Origin: Bacteroidota bacterium
GTDB taxonomy: Bacteria > Bacteroidota > Bacteroidia > UKL13-3
Direction of reading: 5' to 3'
Assembly: GCA_004293295.1 (NCBI GenBank)
Contig: RDYC01000328.1
Coordinates: 1 to 6,422 of the forward strand
DNA: 6,422 bases
Positions 4,570-6,422 of this stretch are shown piece after piece. The position numbers and the translations under genes were made by a program. The notes beneath the pieces are model-generated. The model was not told the DNA's origin. It searched no databases and saw only the letters and a list, made by a program, of their open reading frames with translations. The stretch's first letter is position 1. The number at the start of each line of letters is the position of its first letter.

Positions 4570-5631
4570 CTAATGCTTATATTCAGTATAATTAATAAAT
4601 GTTTTTCCATCGAAAAAGTATAGACCAGATTCTCTAGTCCCCACCCAAAGATTTCCGTTTTTATCTTCCAAAATTTCCCAAATCCACGAATTGATTAGCC
4701 CATCTTTAAAATAGGTGAAAGTTTTGCCATCGTAACGTCTGAGACCATCACTGGTACCAAACCAAAGATTCCCCTTATTGTCTTCTATAATTCGGGTGAC
4801 TTCGTTTGGTAAACCATCTTTTGTTGTAAAACTTGCAAATGTATTTCCATCATAGCGATAGGCTCCACCCCAATTACTGAACCAGATATTTCCGTTTTTG
4901 TCTTGCAATTGAGGCCACCCCCAATTATGAGCTTTAGGCTTTGGCCCATTTTGAAATAAATCCATTGGTTTGAGGTTGGTTATAGATTTTCCATCGTAAC
5001 GAAACACACCTTCATTGGTTCTTCCTCCAAACCAAATGTTACCTGCGTTGTCTTCTAAAATTCGTTCCACCTTATCATTACTGGTCAAAAAGCCATTTGC
5101 GGCTATATTCATTGGAAAATGTGTAAAAGATTTGCCATCGTAAATGTAGACACCATCAATCGTTACAAACCATAGTTTTCCATTTTTTGCCTGTAGCATA
5201 TTGTAAACCCAATGGGTTTGATAGTAAGGGTTCTTATTAGGTGGCAGATTTTTTGGTAATGGAATCTGAATTTTGGAAAATGTCTTTCCATCGTAAAGAC
5301 AAAGTCCCACTTCAGTGCCCACCCAAATTTTACCATCTTTATCTTCCAAAATGCAATAAATTTTATTACAATCTAGCCCATCGTTTATTGTAACTTGTTT
5401 AAAAGATTTACCGTCATACTTATAAAGTCCATTATTTGTGGTTCCAAACCAAAGGTTACCTGATTTGTCCTGCATAAAACGCGAAATACTGCAATTCCCA
5501 AAGTTTTTAAAACCTGTTGGAAGTTCCTTTTCTTTTGGTAAATCTTTTTTAACAGGTGTGTTGCAGGCAGTCCCCAAAAGTAGTATTGTCAGGAAAGTAA
5601 ATAGTGGCATTGGTGAGAAATATATCTTCAT
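4570..5631 (-). CDS. Seven-repeat Reg_prop beta-propeller lipoprotein
   Basis: A 353-residue protein. The signal peptide (MKIYFSPMPLFTFLTILLLGTAC) ends in a lipobox-like GTAC, so Cys23 is probably lipidated and the protein membrane-anchored. After a short linker come seven repeats of the 'two-component regulator propeller' type (Reg_prop), each with the core 'L-E-D-K-N-G-N-L-W-F-G-T ... GLY.YDGK.F'. The conserved Trp residues are W61, W103, W154, W200, W250, W290 and W329. The DGK/DGN turns are at 73, 114, 165, 213, 261, 301 and 341. Seven repeats fit a closed seven-bladed propeller. Such propellers usually form the periplasmic sensor half of Bacteroidetes hybrid histidine kinases. Here no Y_Y_Y domain, membrane helix or kinase follows, so it is a free-standing propeller, perhaps a ligand- or protein-binding surface lipoprotein. 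It is flanked by the two repeat copies A and B. Confidence 0.9.
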   Translation of the reverse strand: MKIYFSPMPLFTFLTILLLGTACNTPVKKDLPKEKELPTGFKNFGNCSISRFMQDKSGNLWFGTTNNGLYKYDGKSFKQVTINDGLDCNKIYCILEDKDGKIWVGTEVGLCLYDGKTFSKIQIPLPKNLPPNKNPYYQTHWVYNMLQAKNGKLWFVTIDGVYIYDGKSFTHFPMNIAANGFLTSNDKVERILEDNAGNIWFGGRTNEGVFRYDGKSITNLKPMDLFQNGPKPKAHNWGWPQLQDKNGNIWFSNWGGAYRYDGNTFASFTTKDGLPNEVTRIIEDNKGNLWFGTSDGLRRYDGKTFTYFKDGLINSWIWEILEDKNGNLWVGTRESGLYFFDGKTFINYTEYKH

Positions 5632-5706
5632 TGTTCAAATAGTCTTTGATATTTTGTTTTCTATTGTCGGATTGGAGCCACTCTGCAATGGCCGCTAACG
5701 TCAGTC

Positions 5707-5721
5707 TCCCGCATTGCGGGA
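5707..5721. other. Perfect short hairpin TCCCGC-ATT-GCGGGA
   Basis: Six G/C-rich base pairs with a 3-nt loop lie in an AT-rich setting. It sits within the insert of about 18 bp that distinguishes repeat copy B from copy A. No U-tract follows on either strand, so it is unlikely to be a terminator. On the minus strand it would lie in the propeller gene's leader. Confidence 0.6.
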
Positions 5722-5751
5722 CAAGTTATCTTAAAACTACGTTTTGCAACT

Positions 5752-5759
5752 CAAAAATA
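5752..5759 (-). promoter_or_regulatory. -7 promoter motif (TATTTTTG) carried by repeat copy B
   Basis: This is the same octamer in the same place as in copy A, pointing at the propeller gene 120 bp downstream. If used, the leader would be about 115 nt and would include the hairpin at 5707-5721. There is no clear -33 element. Confidence 0.4.
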
Positions 5760-5899
5760 GGTAATTTAAGCAATATGGTGAAGGTTGTAGAAATTACCTC
5801 TAAACACTTGCCTTTTTGCTTAAAAGGCAGCTTTTAGCAGTGTTGATTTAAGTGGTGCAACGGTTACTGATGTTATGCGTATAGTATTCTGTCTAGTGT

Positions 5900-6038
5900 C
5901 ACCTATAAATATTAAAGAACTTTGAGAAAAGTCGCCTTAACGAGAATAAATTTTGTTGCTGCGTATAAAAATGTTGATTCGCTGTTGCTAATTTTAAGAA
6001 GGGTCTTAGCCTTTAAATACTAATATTTACGTTAGGTG
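5900..6038. repeat. Third type of intergenic palindromic unit (139 bp), attC-like ends
   Basis: The left arm CACCTATAAATATT (5900-5913) pairs with AATATTTA (6022-6029) plus TAGGTG (6033-6038), leaving a 3-nt bulge (CGT). The minus-strand end ACCTAAC fits the integron core RYYYAAC. It abuts copy B, so two units lie back to back between the propeller gene and the T9SS gene. Together with 6039-6151, where I find only the short inverted repeats GTGCAG/CTGCAC (6036-6041, 6115-6120) and AAGCT/AGCTT (about 6051-6068), it fills the gap of about 520 bp without a gene. Confidence 0.5.
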
Positions 6039-6151
6039 CAGGGTAAAAGTAAGCTCTTTCAACAGCTTTAGTTTGAGGGTTGGCAATAAGGGGATGTCCA
6101 ATGTGCTTGCTTTTCTGCACGGGTTCCTCTTAAGTCTCATCCACTCTAGGT

Positions 6152-6422
6152 TTATTCAACAACAATCTTTGAACTCAACTCACCTTTGTCCGATAGAACT
6201 TTAACGAAATAGATTCCTTTAGCTTTATCAAGCAGATTTACGTTTATAGTGTTCTCTGCTGAAACAAAAGTTGAAACTAAGTTACCTAACCTATCAAAAA
6301 CAAATATTTGTCTTAAAAAACTGTCGTTAAATGAAATTGCAAATAAACCTTTATTTGGATTTGGATAAATTTTAATACTTTCTGTATTAACTATTTTATT
6401 AAATCCAACATTCTTAAAATCG
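6152..6422 (-). CDS. C-terminal part of a T9SS-secreted protein (sorting domain), 5' end outside window
   Basis: The open frame enters from the right edge and stops with TAA at 6152-6154, giving the last 89 residues. It begins DFKNVGFNKIVNTESIKIYPNPNKG and ends GIYFVKVLSDKGELSSKIVVE. The run IYPNPNKGLFAISF, then IFVFDRLGNLV, INVNLLDKAKGIYFVKV and a final SSKIVV is the classic type A C-terminal sorting domain of the Por/type IX secretion system. The domain takes cargo across the outer membrane and is then removed or exchanged for lipopolysaccharide attachment. The functional part of the protein lies outside the window and cannot be judged. This frame has no start codon here, so simple ORF scans miss it. 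Its stop is followed by the intergenic units at 5900-6038 and 5691-5880. Confidence 0.9.
   Translation of the reverse strand, partial: DFKNVGFNKIVNTESIKIYPNPNKGLFAISFNDSFLRQIFVFDRLGNLVSTFVSAENTINVNLLDKAKGIYFVKVLSDKGELSSKIVVE

Larger units (their letters stand above)
5691..5880. repeat. Intergenic palindromic unit, copy B
   Basis: This 190-bp unit is the direct repeat partner of 4371-4538. Its outer arms TAACGTCAGT (5696-5705) and ACTGATGTTA (5866-5875) are inverted with one mismatch. Inner arms TTTAAGCAATATGGTGAAG (5765-5783) and the reverse complement of 5807-5824 are also largely complementary. It has an extra hairpin (5707-5721) not present in copy A. It ends TGTTATGCGT, which on the opposite strand is the same end motif as at 2602-2611. 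It lies upstream of the propeller gene and carries a minus-strand -7 motif. An open frame over it (5646-5837) is only a reading of the repeat. Confidence 0.85.

Noticed and set aside
4570..5631. Recurring 'CCATCGTAA'-like DNA words as a nucleotide repeat element
   Set aside because: They are the codons of the conserved YDGK turn in the seven propeller repeats and are explained by the protein.
5646..5837. 63-residue plus-strand open frame, similar to the end of another at 4180-4482
   Set aside because: The shared peptide (NVSL..LKTTFCNSKIGNLS) arises only because both frames read the two copies of the DNA repeat. The second also crosses the SH3-like gene in antisense.
4371..5880. The repeated units as a CRISPR array
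   Set aside because: There are two long copies about 1.3 kb apart that enclose a gene, with no short repeat-spacer periodicity.
6045..6070. AAGCT-N8-AGCTT as a terminator of the T9SS gene
   Set aside because: The stem is only five pairs with a large loop, and the following T-run is short and offset, so the case is too weak to list.

Overview
The window looks like a stretch of a Bacteroidota chromosome, probably an environmental Cytophagia-, Chitinophagia- or Sphingobacteriia-like lineage. It is AT-rich. It carries a C-terminal type IX secretion (T9SS) sorting domain, a Reg_prop beta-propeller lipoprotein and a Bacteroidetes-style Crp/Fnr regulator, and it has TAnnTTTG promoter -7 motifs with little sign of Shine-Dalgarno sequences. 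Every gene I can support is on the minus strand, so transcription runs from high to low coordinates. No rRNA, tRNA, CRISPR array, transposase or integrase is visible.

Positions 1-1713 hold a regulator and its probable targets: a Crp/Fnr-family regulator (1132-1713), then a predicted outer-membrane beta-barrel protein (423-1052), then the N-terminal part of a DUF6326-like membrane protein (2-391). The gap between regulator and barrel gene contains a -7 promoter motif and, just upstream of it, a 22-bp interrupted palindrome placed like a class II Crp-type activator site. The barrel and DUF6326-like genes are 31 bp apart and are probably co-transcribed.

Positions 1714-6151 are an accessory block. 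It contains a TIMP/NTR-like secreted protein with a C-terminal membrane anchor (1911-2597), two small overlapping or abutting membrane proteins (2796-3442), a secreted SH3-like protein (3598-4362) and a seven-repeat propeller lipoprotein (4570-5631). Between these genes lie imperfectly palindromic intergenic units of about 130-190 bp: 2605-2774, 3475-3606, 4371-4538, 5691-5880 and 5900-6038, plus a degenerate partial copy at 1731-1809. The units at 4371 and 5691 are clear copies of each other (roughly 85% identical by eye over a 133-bp core). Most units have TAAC/GTTA-type ends, and three carry a -7 promoter motif aimed at the gene that follows. The layout 'one gene or gene pair, one palindromic unit, same strand' resembles an integron cassette array without an integrase (a CALIN), or a dispersed Bacteroidetes intergenic palindrome family. 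This is the most interesting feature of the window.

Positions 6152-6422 are the C-terminal 89 residues of a large secreted protein with a T9SS sorting domain, continuing beyond the window. I see no metabolic pathway linking the accessory genes. What they share is a predicted envelope or extracellular location.
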